In this document: positions 1-8,048 of the stretch, one piece after another
How positions within the stretch are numbered: the first letter of the stretch is position 1
Layout of the letters: each line of letters opens with the position of its first letter
Assembly (NCBI RefSeq): GCF_903645295.1
Contig: NZ_CAHJXM010000001.1
Span: 496,001 to 560,000, forward strand
DNA: 64,000 nt
Direction: 5' to 3'
Source of the DNA: Bacillus sp. Marseille-Q1617
GTDB lineage: Bacteria; Bacillota; Bacilli; Bacillales; Bacillaceae_B
Made by a program: the position numbers and the translations under genes
Notes under the pieces: generated by a model
The model's database searches: none
What the model was told of the DNA's origin: nothing
The model's input: the letters and a program-made list of their open reading frames with translations, nothing else

Positions 1-102
1 TCAGCCTGATTTTTTAACATGTTAAACAGGAATGTGACGAACCTGTGACGTTGTTTGATATAATGTAAGCGTATTCATATTGAACGAAAGGGGATCAGCA
101 TC

Positions 103-1551
103 ATGGTCACATTCCTTGTTGCAATTGCATTATTAATCGTTGGTTACTTCACATATGGAAAGTTTATTGAAAAGATTTTTGGCGTGAAAGAGGCGCGGAC
201 GACACCGGCTTATGCGAAAGCCGACGGCGTCGATTATGTGCCGATGAACACGAAGAAAAATTCGATGATCCAGCTGTTGAACATCGCAGGTGTCGGACCG
301 ATCTTCGGCCCAATCATGGGGGCGCTTTACGGACCGGTAGCATTTTTGTGGATTGTCCTCGGGGCAATTTTTGCCGGGGCTGTTCATGATTATTTGACAG
401 GTATGATTTCGATCCGTAACGGCGGGGCGCATCTGCCTGCCCTTGCAGGAAAGTTTTTAGGAAAAACGATGAAACACGTGGTAAACGGATTCTCGATTTT
501 ACTTCTGGTACTCGTAGGTACGGTATTCGTAACGGCACCTGCAGCGTTGATTGCCGATTTGACTCCGGCATGGATTTCATTGGGCGTGATCATTGCCGCA
601 ATTTTCGTTTATTACCTTTTGGCAACATTGCTTCCGGTCGATAAAATTATCGGCCGCGTATATCCGCTGTTCGGTGCGTTACTATTAATCAGTGCAGTGG
701 GTGTTGGTGCAGGACTTGTCATCACGGGAGCGGATATTCCTGAAATGACGCTTACGAACATGCACCCTGATTCAGTTGCGATCTTCCCATTGTTATTCTT
801 GACGATTTCGTGCGGGGCACTTTCAGGGTTCCATGCGACACAATCACCGATTATTTCAAGAACGACTCAAAATGAGAAAAATGGACGCAAGATTTTCTAC
901 GGTATGATGATTTTAGAAGCAATCATTGCCATGATCTGGGCTGCGGCAGCGATGAGCTTATTCGAGCCGGGCGAGCTGAGCGCGATCCTTGCTGAAGGCG
1001 GACCTGCTGCAATCGTCAGCGAAGTGTCTATGCTGATGCTTGGTTCCATCGGTGGAACACTTGCGATCCTTGGTGTCATCGTCCTTCCAATCACATCTGG
1101 CGACACATCGTTCAGAAGTGCGCGTATGATCATCGCTGATTACATCAACGTGAAGCAAGTGAAGATGTCAAGCCGCTTATGGATTGCGGTGCCACTATTC
1201 GTCATCTCAATGGTTCTGACTCAAATTGACTTCAACTTATTATGGAGATATTTCTCCTGGGCAAACCAATCAACTGCCATGATTGCCCTTTGGGTCGGCG
1301 CGATGTACCTTGCGCTCCAGAAAAAACCACACTGGGTGGCCAGTATTCCGGCAGTGTTCATGACGATGGTCACATTCACTTACATCCTGAACGCGCCGAT
1401 CGGCTTCGGATTATCAATGGGAGCTTCTTATACGGGGGCAACGGTTGGTACAGTGCTTGTTGTTTTAGCCTTCATTTTCAGTCTGAGAAAACAATTGAAT
1501 GCGGGCGGAGTGATTCAAGTCGATGAGGATGTTCCTCAGCCGGCAGCGTAA
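103..1551 (+). CDS. cstA: Carbon starvation protein A family transporter
   Basis: Polytopic inner-membrane protein of 482 residues, recognisable as the CstA/BtsT family (peptide or pyruvate uptake with a cation). The N-terminus has the family hallmark block with NIAGVGPIFGPIMGALYGP around residues 60-80 and AGAVHDYLTGMISIRNGG around 90-107, followed by about a dozen hydrophobic segments. It is shorter than the roughly 600-700 residue enterobacterial CstA and matches the compact Gram-positive form. The ATG is preceded by GAAAGGGG. It is transcribed alone and followed by a hairpin terminator. The family is clear; the substrate is not readable from sequence. Confidence 0.9.
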   Translation: MVTFLVAIALLIVGYFTYGKFIEKIFGVKEARTTPAYAKADGVDYVPMNTKKNSMIQLLNIAGVGPIFGPIMGALYGPVAFLWIVLGAIFAGAVHDYLTGMISIRNGGAHLPALAGKFLGKTMKHVVNGFSILLLVLVGTVFVTAPAALIADLTPAWISLGVIIAAIFVYYLLATLLPVDKIIGRVYPLFGALLLISAVGVGAGLVITGADIPEMTLTNMHPDSVAIFPLLFLTISCGALSGFHATQSPIISRTTQNEKNGRKIFYGMMILEAIIAMIWAAAAMSLFEPGELSAILAEGGPAAIVSEVSMLMLGSIGGTLAILGVIVLPITSGDTSFRSARMIIADYINVKQVKMSSRLWIAVPLFVISMVLTQIDFNLLWRYFSWANQSTAMIALWVGAMYLALQKKPHWVASIPAVFMTMVTFTYILNAPIGFGLSMGASYTGATVGTVLVVLAFIFSLRKQLNAGGVIQVDEDVPQPAA

Positions 1552-1616
1552 ATTTGGTTGGATGAGATCATCCGGGCCATGTGACAGTTGTATCGACATT
1601 TTCTGTTGACCTTAAT

Positions 1617-1652
1617 GAGTTTTCCGGTAATTACCGGGAAGCTCTTTTCTTT
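1617..1652 (+). terminator. Terminator after cstA
   Basis: Hairpin with the perfect core CCGGTAATTACCGG flanked by complementary GAG and CTC bases, followed by a T-rich stretch. Confidence 0.75.
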
Positions 1653-1743
1653 TTCTGTGCAAAATAAGAATGGTTCATAAAACAAATGTTTTCTTGATAT
1701 GTGCCCGTTTTGTCGTCATGGCAAAACGTTCGATGTAAGGCAG

Positions 1744-1777
1744 CGGGACGGAGGGACAGGAACCGTGTCCCGATGAT
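1744..1777. repeat. GGGAC hairpin, divergent member of a dispersed repeat
   Basis: CGGGAC and GTCCCG form an inverted repeat around GGAGGGACAGG. It resembles the GAGGGACGGGCC repeat seen at 4474, 14754, 38071, 38184 and 49843, but is divergent. It fills the otherwise empty gap between cstA and the next small gene. Confidence 0.4.
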
Positions 1778-1826
1778 GAAACGCCAAACTTGTTTTTCTA
1801 TAACTAAAAAACAGGAGTGATTCAGC

Positions 1827-1931
1827 ATGACAAAGAAAACGAAAAAAGACGGCGGAACAAAGCAGAATAAGAACCATAAGCCTAAGCAGAAGACATCCGG
1901 TTCTGCGAATGGGCAGAATGGGTATCACTAG
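1827..1931 (+). CDS. Small lysine/asparagine-rich protein, 34 aa
   Basis: ATG-initiated 34-codon frame with an ACAGGAGTG ribosome binding site nine bases upstream and a strong terminator right after the stop, so the unit looks like a real monocistronic gene. The product is very basic and hydrophilic (MTKKTKKDGG at the start, ending GYH), with no hydrophobic segment. The composition recalls the minor small acid-soluble spore proteins of Bacillus, but no family motif can be assigned. Confidence 0.6.
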   Translation: MTKKTKKDGGTKQNKNHKPKQKTSGSANGQNGYH

Positions 1932-1943
1932 GTTTTTGTTAAG

Positions 1944-1974
1944 GACCAATCTCTTAGGGGATTGGTCTTTTTTG
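1944..1974 (+). terminator. Terminator after the 34-aa gene
   Basis: GACCAATCTC and GGGATTGGTC form a stem with a short loop, followed by TTTTTT. Confidence 0.85.
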
Positions 1975-2069
1975 GTTTGGGCGGGGTTTTAGAAGTGAAG
2001 TGTTGATGTGGGTGAGAAAGAGGGACGTTTACGTTGAGTGCTGGGTGTTGGAAGTTGGGTAAAGGTTTT

Positions 2070-2195
2070 TCGACAAGTTGCTTGAATATGGGGGAAAGTG
2101 GCATGTAAAACTGGAAGGGGGAACGTAAATTTTGAAAGTGGTTTGTATTTTCCAAAAGTAGAATGAAAAAGGTAAAAAGTGGATTGAAAGCTGAC
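2070..2195. repeat. Intergenic array A, 20-nt period
   Basis: Degenerate direct repeat. Units begin at 2095, 2115, 2135, 2155 and 2176 with consensus AAAGTGGNNTGTA or AAAGTAGAATGAA and an AT-rich remainder; the unit starting at 2115 is the most divergent, and a weak unit lies near 2075. The spacing is 20, 20, 20, 21. It lies in a gap of about 400 bp without a gene. Confidence 0.7.
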
Positions 2196-2346
2196 CGAAA
2201 CCGGAATTTACTTTGCGAAGAATTCGTTGAGGCTCATTGATGAACTGTTTTTTTCTGATTAGGCAACCAAAAACAAGCTGTTTTCTCCTAAATGATGTAT
2301 TATAATGAATAAATAACATAGTTTTGCCTCAGAAGGAGGTCTCGTG

Positions 2347-2520
2347 ATGACTGAAAAGAAGAAGATCAGCCTGCAGGAAGCGATGAAGCAGCAGCTGGCT
2401 AAGAAGAAAGAAGCTCAGGCAGGCGGCAAGCAAGCTACAAACGGCTTGGCGGCAAATCAGCGCATGCAGAGTCAGCAAACCAAGAAGCCGAGTAACACTC
2501 GCCGTAAAATGGGAAGCTAA
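2347..2520 (+). CDS. Small basic hydrophilic protein, 57 aa
   Basis: ATG frame of 57 codons with a near-perfect AAGGAGGT Shine-Dalgarno sequence six bases upstream and a TATAAT-like -10 box near 2300, so it is very likely expressed. The product starts MTEKKKISLQEAMKQQLAKKKE, is predicted helical in its first half and ends with TRRKMGS. It is rich in K, Q and A and has no membrane segment. No function can be assigned. Confidence 0.75.
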   Translation: MTEKKKISLQEAMKQQLAKKKEAQAGGKQATNGLAANQRMQSQQTKKPSNTRRKMGS

Positions 2521-2530
2521 TAGGTAGGAG

Positions 2531-2568
2531 AAGAGCGCTTAGATTCTGTAGGCAGCTCTTTTTTTTAT
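2531..2568 (+). terminator. Probable terminator
   Basis: AAGAGC and GCTCTT arms with a loop of about 17 bases, followed by eight T residues, just after the 57-aa gene. Confidence 0.6.
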
Positions 2569-2690
2569 TGGTTTTTCAATTTTTTCGACCGCCGAGGAGA
2601 AAATATGGCAGAAATCCACCTTATGATTGCTGATAATGTTCTGGACACTGCTGATTTAATCCTGGCCAATGATCGAATTTACGCATCACA

Positions 2691-2815
2691 TTGGTTTTAT
2701 GCTGACAAATTTCGTTTTATGAGCAAAAATATCATTATATGCTGACAAATTTACATTTATGCTGACTTTTTTCATTTTATGCTGAAAAATTTTTATATAT
2801 GCTGATTTTAACATA
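2691..2815. repeat. Intergenic array B, exact 20-nt period
   Basis: Direct repeat with consensus TTTATGCTGACAAATTT. The GCTGA core begins at 2701, 2741, 2761, 2781 and 2801, with a degenerate copy (GAGCAAAAAT) at 2721, so the period is exactly 20. It ends just upstream of the sigma factor gene. Two out-of-phase GCTGAT copies occur at 2629 and 2650. Confidence 0.8.
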
Positions 2816-2967
2816 ATATGGAAATAGAGCAGTCTTCTACCTGCCTCAGATTGTCAAAACCTATTTTAAACAACCCCCTTTTTAAAAAGATGAAAACAAA
2901 TAAAAAATTTACCAAACCATCATACATAATGTGTCGTCAAAGGTATAGAGAGCCGAGGTGGAACGTG

Positions 2968-3513
2968 TTGAATGCGGAATGGCTGCAAGTTGATGGATCA
3001 GGTAAGGATGGACTGCTGGAAAGAGCCATGGATGAATATGGGCAGGCGGTTTTGTATATGGCGTTTTCGTATGTGAAGGATCATGGATTGGCGGAGGATA
3101 TTGCGCAGGAAGTATTTGTGAAGTTTTATGGGAAGATGGATTCCTTCAGGAGTGATTCGAGTCTGAAGACGTGGTTCATGCGAATCACGATCAATCAGTG
3201 CAAGGATCATTTGAAACGCTGGGATACGCGGAAGATTCTTTTTACAAATAAGGTGAGTGAAATCCTTCAAGAGCACGGGAATCCCGAATCGAAGACGATT
3301 GAGGGAGAAAAGCGAGGCGAGCTGCATTCGAAGCTGCTCAAACTGCCTGTTAAGTATCGAGAGGTCTTATTTTTATATTATTATCAAGAGTTAAAGGTGA
3401 ATGAGATGGCGGAGGCGTTGGAGCTGAATCCCAGTACGGTCAAGACGAGGCTGAAGACGGGAAGGGAGCGGCTGCACAGGATGTATGGAGAAGGGGGGCG
3501 GCATGATGGATAG
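2968..3513 (+). CDS. ECF-type RNA polymerase sigma factor
   Basis: Extracytoplasmic-function sigma factor of about 181 residues. Region 2 is visible as YVKDHGLAEDIAQEVFVKFY and continues to TWFMRITINQCKDHLKRW. Region 4 is LPVKYREVLFLYYYQEL followed by the helix-turn-helix MAEALELNPSTVKTRLKTGRERL. The open frame extends back to 2818, but that stretch has no family match. GAGGTG at 2955-2960 places initiation at TTG 2968, with GTG 2965 as an alternative. The stop overlaps the start of the next gene, a membrane protein likely to be its anti-sigma factor. Confidence 0.88.
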   Translation: MNAEWLQVDGSGKDGLLERAMDEYGQAVLYMAFSYVKDHGLAEDIAQEVFVKFYGKMDSFRSDSSLKTWFMRITINQCKDHLKRWDTRKILFTNKVSEILQEHGNPESKTIEGEKRGELHSKLLKLPVKYREVLFLYYYQELKVNEMAEALELNPSTVKTRLKTGRERLHRMYGEGGRHDG

Positions 3514-4132
3514 GGAGCTGGAGCGGAAAATCAAGAGGATGACCGATGAGGGGCTGAAGGATCTTGAGTTCAGTGCTGAGTTGAAGGGGAAGGTTCGGGA
3601 AAAGGTGAAGCGTGGTAAGCCTTACCGCAGACGGTGGTATGCACCGTTGATCAGCATCCTGATTGTGCTCTTGCTTGTCTTCATTTTTGCAGTGGTAAAG
3701 GGGGAGAAGCTTGGGTTCATCGGGAGTGAGTGGCTAAGTGGTTTTTTTGCTAACAGTTCTAATTTTGATATTGAGTTCACCCCTTCTCATGGGCCGGCGA
3801 TCAGTACTTTTGATGGGACGATCATCCGGGGGGATGAAGTGAAGCCGATTTCGTTTACAAAAGAAGAGCGGGATAAGATTTATGCCAAGATTGAGAGTAT
3901 AAATTTTAGTGAGGAAATGAATCTTTACAAGGAAGAGGGTTGTGATATGCAGCCTTATGGGGAGTTCCGGGTTAAAGTTCGGATCAATCAAGATGTTTAT
4001 GAGCATCGCTATTCTGGTTGTAAAACGACGAATGACAGCAGGGAGCTGGATGAGCTTCGGGAAATGATGCTGGATATGATTAAGAAAAGGCCGGGGTATG
4101 AAGAAATCGTGGAGCCTTATCTTATGATTTAA
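3503..4132 (+). CDS. Membrane protein, probable anti-sigma factor
   Basis: About 209 residues with a charged cytoplasmic N-terminus of roughly 45 residues, one transmembrane helix (LISILIVLLLVFIFAVVKG) and an extracytoplasmic C-terminal domain of about 140 residues with two cysteines. It overlaps the sigma gene by 11 bases, the usual arrangement for translationally coupled sigma/anti-sigma pairs. No zinc-binding anti-sigma motif (HxxxCxxC) is present, so assignment rests on topology and position. I chose ATG 3503 because AAGGGGGGCGG lies just upstream. Confidence 0.65.
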   Translation: MMDRELERKIKRMTDEGLKDLEFSAELKGKVREKVKRGKPYRRRWYAPLISILIVLLLVFIFAVVKGEKLGFIGSEWLSGFFANSSNFDIEFTPSHGPAISTFDGTIIRGDEVKPISFTKEERDKIYAKIESINFSEEMNLYKEEGCDMQPYGEFRVKVRINQDVYEHRYSGCKTTNDSRELDELREMMLDMIKKRPGYEEIVEPYLMI

Positions 4133-4139
4133 AAAATGG

Positions 4140-4168
4140 TTTACATTTCCAATACGGAATGCTACCAT
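4140..4168 (+). promoter_or_regulatory. Sigma-A-type promoter for the T-box leader
   Basis: TTTACA at 4140-4145 and TACCAT at 4163-4168 with 17-base spacing, directly before the T-box stem I. Confidence 0.55.
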
Positions 4169-4177
4169 AAGTGAAAT

Positions 4178-4458
4178 TAACAAAAGCGATGACGAGAAGA
4201 GTAGCCAGCAGAATCCTTCGAAAGAGAGCCCCGGGAGCTGAAAAGGGGCAGGGAGGCTGTTGGTGAACCAAGACTCTGAGCTGCACACCGGAACTTTCAG
4301 AAGGGATGGTGTGACAGGAGCTCCTGTTATAGAGCTAGGGTATACGCAAAAAGCTGTACCCGAAAAGGTTGATATGGTGACATATTGACGAACTGGGGTG
4401 GCACCGCGATCGAATCTCGCCCCCAAGACTGGGACGTCTTGGGGGTGGGATTTTTTTA
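4178..4458 (+). promoter_or_regulatory. T-box riboswitch, probably tRNA-Gln specific
   Basis: Classic T-box leader. Stem I begins near GACGAGAAGAGTAG and carries AGAGAGC. The T-box core TGGGGTGGCACCGCG is at 4394-4408 and the terminator stem (4414-4429 with 4436-4451) is followed by seven T. The specifier loop GAACCAAGACTCTGAG at 4265-4280 puts CAA (Gln) at 4269-4271 when aligned by its distance to GAG, the same spacing that gives CCT in the proS leader. The variable base in UGGN is C, predicting discriminator G, which fits tRNA-Gln. CCA (Pro) at 4268-4270 is the alternative reading. Confidence 0.85.
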
Positions 4459-4473
4459 TTGGCTGAATGGAAG

Positions 4474-4511
4474 GCCCGTCCCGCGTCGCTTTAACGCGAT
4501 GCGGGACGGGC
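4474..4511. repeat. GGGACGGGC dispersed hairpin
   Basis: GCCCGTCCCGC and GCGGGACGGGC pair perfectly, with further inner pairing of TCGC and GCGA around TTTAAC. There is no T-run, so it is not a terminator. It lies between the T-box terminator and the MFS start. Confidence 0.75.
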
Positions 4512-4540
4512 GTTGAAAAAGATTGCGGGGAGGAATGTTG

Positions 4541-5761
4541 ATGATGAGGTGGAAGGATCCAATTTTACTGTTGATGGGGATTGGTTTGTCGAATGTCGGG
4601 GCTTGGATTTTCTTGATCGCTCTGAACCTGATTGTTCTGGATGAGTGGGGTTCGGCGCTGGCGGTGGGGATCCTTTATGTGCTGAAGCCCTTGGCAGCAT
4701 TGTTCACCAATGCATGGGCGGGGAGTGTGATCGACCGGATGAATAAGCGGAGGGTGATGGTGTTCCTCGATCTATTCAGGGCGGTGCTGGTGGCTGTACT
4801 GCCGTTCATATCTTCCATCACGCTCATGTATGCTGTTGTGTTTGTCATCAATATGGGGAGTGCCGTTTTTTACCCGGCATCGCTGACCTATATGACAAAG
4901 TTGGTTCCGAGGGAGAACAGGCAGCGGTTCAATGCGCTGCGGAGCGTGATCGGGTCTGGGGCTTTCATCATCGGTCCTGCCGTTGCAGGGATCCTTTTCA
5001 TCCTGGGTACTCCGACGACAGCCCTTTATTTGAACGCGGCTGCATTGTTTTTATCTGGACTCATTACATTACTGCTCCCGGACTTAGAGGGTGATTCATT
5101 TACTGGAGCGAAGAAATTATCTTTTGAAATGATCAAGGCGGATTGGCGGGTGGTCAGGAACTTTAGCCGCCGGTACACGTATGTGATGGCAGTATACCTA
5201 CTGTTCAGCTGCATGATCGTGATGACGGCGGCAATTGATTCGCTGGAGGCGGCATTTTCAAAAGAGGTGCTGGGGCTTTCAAACAGCACGTATGGATATT
5301 TGGTGAGCATTGCGGGGGCAGGATTCCTTGCCGGGGCTATCGTGAATACAGTGATTGCAAACAAGGTACGTGAGGTCCACCTGATTGCATTCGGGTCGGT
5401 CATGGTTTCAGCGGGGTATATGGTCTACTCGTTTTCTGGGGAGTTCGCAGCTGCTGCCATCGGCTTTTCCCTTTTGTCCTTTTCGCTTGCTTTTGCACAG
5501 ACAGGGTTTGAAACGTTCATTCAGGAGCGGATCCCTGTTGAGGTGATGGGACGTGTGAGCAGTGTGTACGGCTGGATTGAAGGCATTCTTGTCATTGCTG
5601 CAACCATCCTGATCGGTGTGGGTGCGGAGCTTTTATCCATCCGGGGAATGGTGATCGCAGGATCTATTGTTATGGTAACCATCACTGTTTTTCTATTTGT
5701 TTATTCCATGGGCAGGGGAGAGGTCAAGACGGTTGAAAAGAACCCGATTGAAATCAGCTGA
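4541..5761 (+). CDS. MFS transporter under T-box control
   Basis: Major facilitator protein of about 406 residues with 12 predicted membrane helices. The loop 2-3 signature appears as GSVIDRMNKRRVMV around residues 60-75, and ENRQRFNALRSVIGSGAFIIGP marks helix 5. The layout resembles the DHA3/macrolide-efflux branch. The nearest leader upstream is a T-box, so expression should rise when the cognate tRNA (apparently tRNA-Gln) is uncharged, which would suit an amino-acid or peptide transporter better than a drug pump. Start ATG 4541 fits GGGGAGGA at 4527-4534; ATG 4535 and TTG 4538 are alternatives. Confidence 0.85.
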   Translation: MMRWKDPILLLMGIGLSNVGAWIFLIALNLIVLDEWGSALAVGILYVLKPLAALFTNAWAGSVIDRMNKRRVMVFLDLFRAVLVAVLPFISSITLMYAVVFVINMGSAVFYPASLTYMTKLVPRENRQRFNALRSVIGSGAFIIGPAVAGILFILGTPTTALYLNAAALFLSGLITLLLPDLEGDSFTGAKKLSFEMIKADWRVVRNFSRRYTYVMAVYLLFSCMIVMTAAIDSLEAAFSKEVLGLSNSTYGYLVSIAGAGFLAGAIVNTVIANKVREVHLIAFGSVMVSAGYMVYSFSGEFAAAAIGFSLLSFSLAFAQTGFETFIQERIPVEVMGRVSSVYGWIEGILVIAATILIGVGAELLSIRGMVIAGSIVMVTITVFLFVYSMGRGEVKTVEKNPIEIS

Positions 5762-5769
5762 TAATTAAA

Positions 5770-5798
5770 TTGACACGTCATGGAAATCTCTATATAAT
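5770..5798 (+). promoter_or_regulatory. Sigma-A promoter for proS
   Basis: Consensus TTGACA at 5770-5775 and TATAAT at 5793-5798 separated by 17 bases, immediately before the T-box leader. Confidence 0.85.
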
Positions 5799-5804
5799 CA
5801 TCTA

Positions 5805-6025
5805 AAATAATGAAAAACATTGATGAGGATCAGTAAAGTGAACCTGTCTTTTCAGAGAGGGGGCCAGCGTGGTGTGAGGCTCCTATAGACAATCATTTGA
5901 ACCTGCCTCTGAGTCTGAATATTCAGCGGTTGAATACCGTTATCATGTGTGAGTGTAAAGCTTTGCTTTGAATCAGGGTGGTACCGCCAGCAATGGTCCC
6001 TGATGATGAGCGGGGCTTATTTTTA
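5805..6025 (+). promoter_or_regulatory. T-box riboswitch, tRNA-Pro specific
   Basis: Leader with stem I starting around GATGAGGATCAGTAAAG, the AGAGAGG element, and the T-box AGGGTGGTACCGCC at about 5975-5988. The specifier loop GAACCTGCCTCTGAG at 5899-5913 shows CCT (Pro) at 5902-5904. The UGGN base is T, predicting discriminator A, as in tRNA-Pro. A short GTCCC/GGGGC stem followed by a T-rich run forms the likely terminator. The prediction agrees with the downstream gene. Confidence 0.9.
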
Positions 6026-6080
6026 TTTTATCAAAAAGGTGTGGGGACACGCTTATATTTTAAAAAAGAGGGTGCTATGT

Positions 6081-7511
6081 ATGGCAAAGGAATATGTGAA
6101 AGATGTCACCGGCATGGATGAGGATTTCGCCCAGTGGTATACGGATGTGGTGAAGAAGGCGGAGCTGGTCGATTATTCGAGTGTGCGCGGATCGATGATT
6201 ATCCGTCCTTACGGATATGCGATCTGGGAGAATATCAAAAATGCGCTTGATGCGAAAATCAAGGAAACAGGACATGAGAATGTGTATATGCCGTTGTTCA
6301 TTCCGGAGAGTCTCCTGCAGCGGGAGAAGGATCATATCGATGGATTTGCGCCAGAGGTTGCATGGGTTACGCACGGCGGTGAAGAGGAGCTGGCGGAGAG
6401 ATTATGTGTCCGTCCGACTTCCGAGGTATTGTTCGGTGAGCATTATAAAAATATCATCCATTCCTACCGCGACCTGCCGAAGCTTTATAATCAGTGGGCG
6501 AATGTCGTGCGATGGGAGAAGACGACTCGGCCATTCCTGCGGACGCTGGAGTTTTTATGGCAGGAAGGTCATACGTGCCATGAAACGGATGAGGACGCTC
6601 ATGAGGAAACTGTGAGGATGCTCGAAGTGTATGCAGAGCTTTGCGAAGAGCTGCTGGCGATCCCTGTCGTGAAAGGCCAGAAGACGGAGAAAGAGAAGTT
6701 TGCCGGTGCGAAGTATACGTACACGATCGAGAGCCTGATGCACGACGGGAAGGCTCTGCAGTCGGGTACGTCCCATCATTTAGGTGATGGATTTGCAAAA
6801 GCGTTCGGCATTCAATTCACCGATCGTGAAGGGAAGCTGCAGCATGTGCAGCAGACATCATGGGGGCTGACGACGCGCATCATCGGTGCGATGATCATGG
6901 TGCACGGGGATGACCGGGGACTAGTTGTGCCTCCGCGCATGGCGCCGACTCAATTGATGATCGTGCCGATTGCGCAGCATAAGGAAGGCGTGTTTGATTT
7001 CGCCTATGATTTGAAAGAAAAGCTGTCGGCAGTGGCGCGAGTCGGAATTGATGCGAGCGACAAGAAGCCGGGCTGGAAGTTCAATGAATATGAGATGAAA
7101 GGTATCCCGTTGCGCCTTGAAGTCGGACCTCGTGATATCGAGAACGGCCAGGTGATTTTGGCCCGCCGTGATACAGGTGAGAAGCTGACGGTGCCTGTCG
7201 GGGAACTTGAAACGAAGGTGCCAGTGCTGCTTGAAGAGATTCAAAAGAACCTTTTTGTAAAAGCGAGGGAGCATCGCGAGGAGATGACGAGTATCGCTTC
7301 AGGGTTTGATGAGTTTAAACAGGTCATTGCGGAAAAAGGCGGTTTCGTGAAGGCGATGTGGTGCGGTGAACTTGCCTGCGAGGATAAGATCAAGGAAGAA
7401 ACGGGTGCGACTTCTAGGTGTATGCCGTTCGAGCAGGAGAAAGTAGCGGATACTTGTGTGTGCTGCGGGGAAGATGCGGAGAAGCTGGTTTATTGGGCTA
7501 AGGCTTATTAG
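6081..7511 (+). CDS. proS: Prolyl-tRNA synthetase, short (archaeal/eukaryal-type)
   Basis: Class II synthetase of 476 residues that charges tRNA-Pro with proline. Visible are the N-terminal [21 protein letters not shown], motif 2 ([22 protein letters not shown]) and the class II core [14 protein letters not shown]. The C-terminal anticodon-binding and cysteine-containing region ends in the aromatic tail VYWAKAY. It lacks the long editing insertion of typical bacterial ProRS (about 565 residues), so it belongs to the short type that some Bacillus carry as a second ProRS. ATG 6081 follows AAAGAGGG; the frame extension back to 5949 is T-box sequence. Confidence 0.95.
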   Translation: MAKEYVKDVTGMDEDFAQWYTDVVKKAELVDYSSVRGSMIIRPYGYAIWENIKNALDAKIKETGHENVYMPLFIPESLLQREKDHIDGFAPEVAWVTHGGEEELAERLCVRPTSEVLFGEHYKNIIHSYRDLPKLYNQWANVVRWEKTTRPFLRTLEFLWQEGHTCHETDEDAHEETVRMLEVYAELCEELLAIPVVKGQKTEKEKFAGAKYTYTIESLMHDGKALQSGTSHHLGDGFAKAFGIQFTDREGKLQHVQQTSWGLTTRIIGAMIMVHGDDRGLVVPPRMAPTQLMIVPIAQHKEGVFDFAYDLKEKLSAVARVGIDASDKKPGWKFNEYEMKGIPLRLEVGPRDIENGQVILARRDTGEKLTVPVGELETKVPVLLEEIQKNLFVKAREHREEMTSIASGFDEFKQVIAEKGGFVKAMWCGELACEDKIKEETGATSRCMPFEQEKVADTCVCCGEDAEKLVYWAKAY

Positions 7512-7530
7512 GTTTTGAGGTTAGAAGTGT

Positions 7531-7574
7531 TGTACCAGGTACAGGATGCAGGAATTGTACCTGGTACATTTTTT
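7531..7574 (+). terminator. proS terminator built from two array units
   Basis: TGTACCAGGTACA at 7531-7543 is the exact reverse complement of TGTACCTGGTACA at 7556-7568 and is followed by TTTTTT. Each arm is also nearly palindromic by itself and forms the first two units of the array that follows. Confidence 0.8.
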
Positions 7575-7712
7575 TAAAAGGAAAACTGTGCCTGGCACAG
7601 GATAGGTGGTTTGTGCCAGGCACAAAATCCCCATTTTGAGCCAGGCTCAGCACCCCGACGTTGAGCCTGGCACGATAAAGCGGTTTCGTGCCAGGAACAT
7701 TGTTACCTGGTT
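7531..7712. repeat. Intergenic array C, 25-nt-spaced palindromes
   Basis: Seven or eight imperfect 13-bp palindromes of the type TGTGCCTGGCACA start at 7531, 7556, 7587, 7612, 7637, 7662 and 7687, with a partial one at 7701. The spacing is 25 throughout except one step of 31. The core CCTGG/CCAGG alternates in orientation while the outer bases co-vary (GTAC, GTGC, GAGC). The remaining bases up to 7858 hold only a TTTAGGGA/TCCCTAAT inverted repeat near 7812. Confidence 0.8.
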
Positions 7713-7858
7713 TTGAGCTCTCTGTAAGGTTTCCGGCCTGTCAAACAGGTCAACATACCCGCCCCAAAATCCAAAATTAATTCTTCTGGCCCTACTTCCC
7801 GAACCCTCGTCTATTTAGGGATCCTCCCTAATATAAATAGGTAAGGAGGGGATTCGAC

Positions 7859-8041
7859 GTGTTTATGGACTTCATCATTATTCTTATTATTTCGTTCGTG
7901 GTGATCAGTCTTTGGATGATCAATGTGAAACTTAACCGCCTCGCCAATCATTTTGATATTAGTGACGGTCACGCCCTTTCGGATGAGGAAATTGAGAAGG
8001 AGCTTGAGGAAGAGTGGGAAAAGTGGTCCCAGCAAAAATAA
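7859..8041 (+). CDS. Small single-pass membrane protein, 60 aa
   Basis: N-terminal hydrophobic helix (FIIILIISFVVISLWMI) followed by a short basic stretch and a strongly acidic C-terminus (LSDEEIEKELEEEWEKW). GTG 7859 lies seven bases after AAGGAGGGG, with ATG 7865 as an alternative. It is monocistronic, with its own terminator. The type is common in Bacillus and has no assigned function. Confidence 0.75.
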   Translation: MFMDFIIILIISFVVISLWMINVKLNRLANHFDISDGHALSDEEIEKELEEEWEKWSQQK

Positions 8042-8048
8042 TGGAATC

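Noticed and set aside
1242..1526. 94-codon plus-strand ORF inside cstA
   Set aside because: Fully contained in the cstA gene in another frame, with no RBS or motif.
2605..2745. 46-codon ORF with a fair RBS (starts MAEIHLMIADNVLD)
   Set aside because: Its last third is made of the 20-nt array B and it stops inside a repeat unit; likely chance.
2818..2967. Upstream extension of the sigma factor frame
   Set aside because: No similarity to sigma factors and no RBS; initiation at TTG 2968 fits.
4474..4511. GC hairpin as the T-box terminator
   Set aside because: No T-run follows, and the real T-box terminator lies at 4414-4451.
5949..6080. N-terminal extension of the ProRS frame
   Set aside because: This DNA is the T-box leader; the enzyme family begins at ATG 6081.
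6217..6615. 132-codon ORF inside proS
   Set aside because: Arginine-rich out-of-frame shadow of proS.
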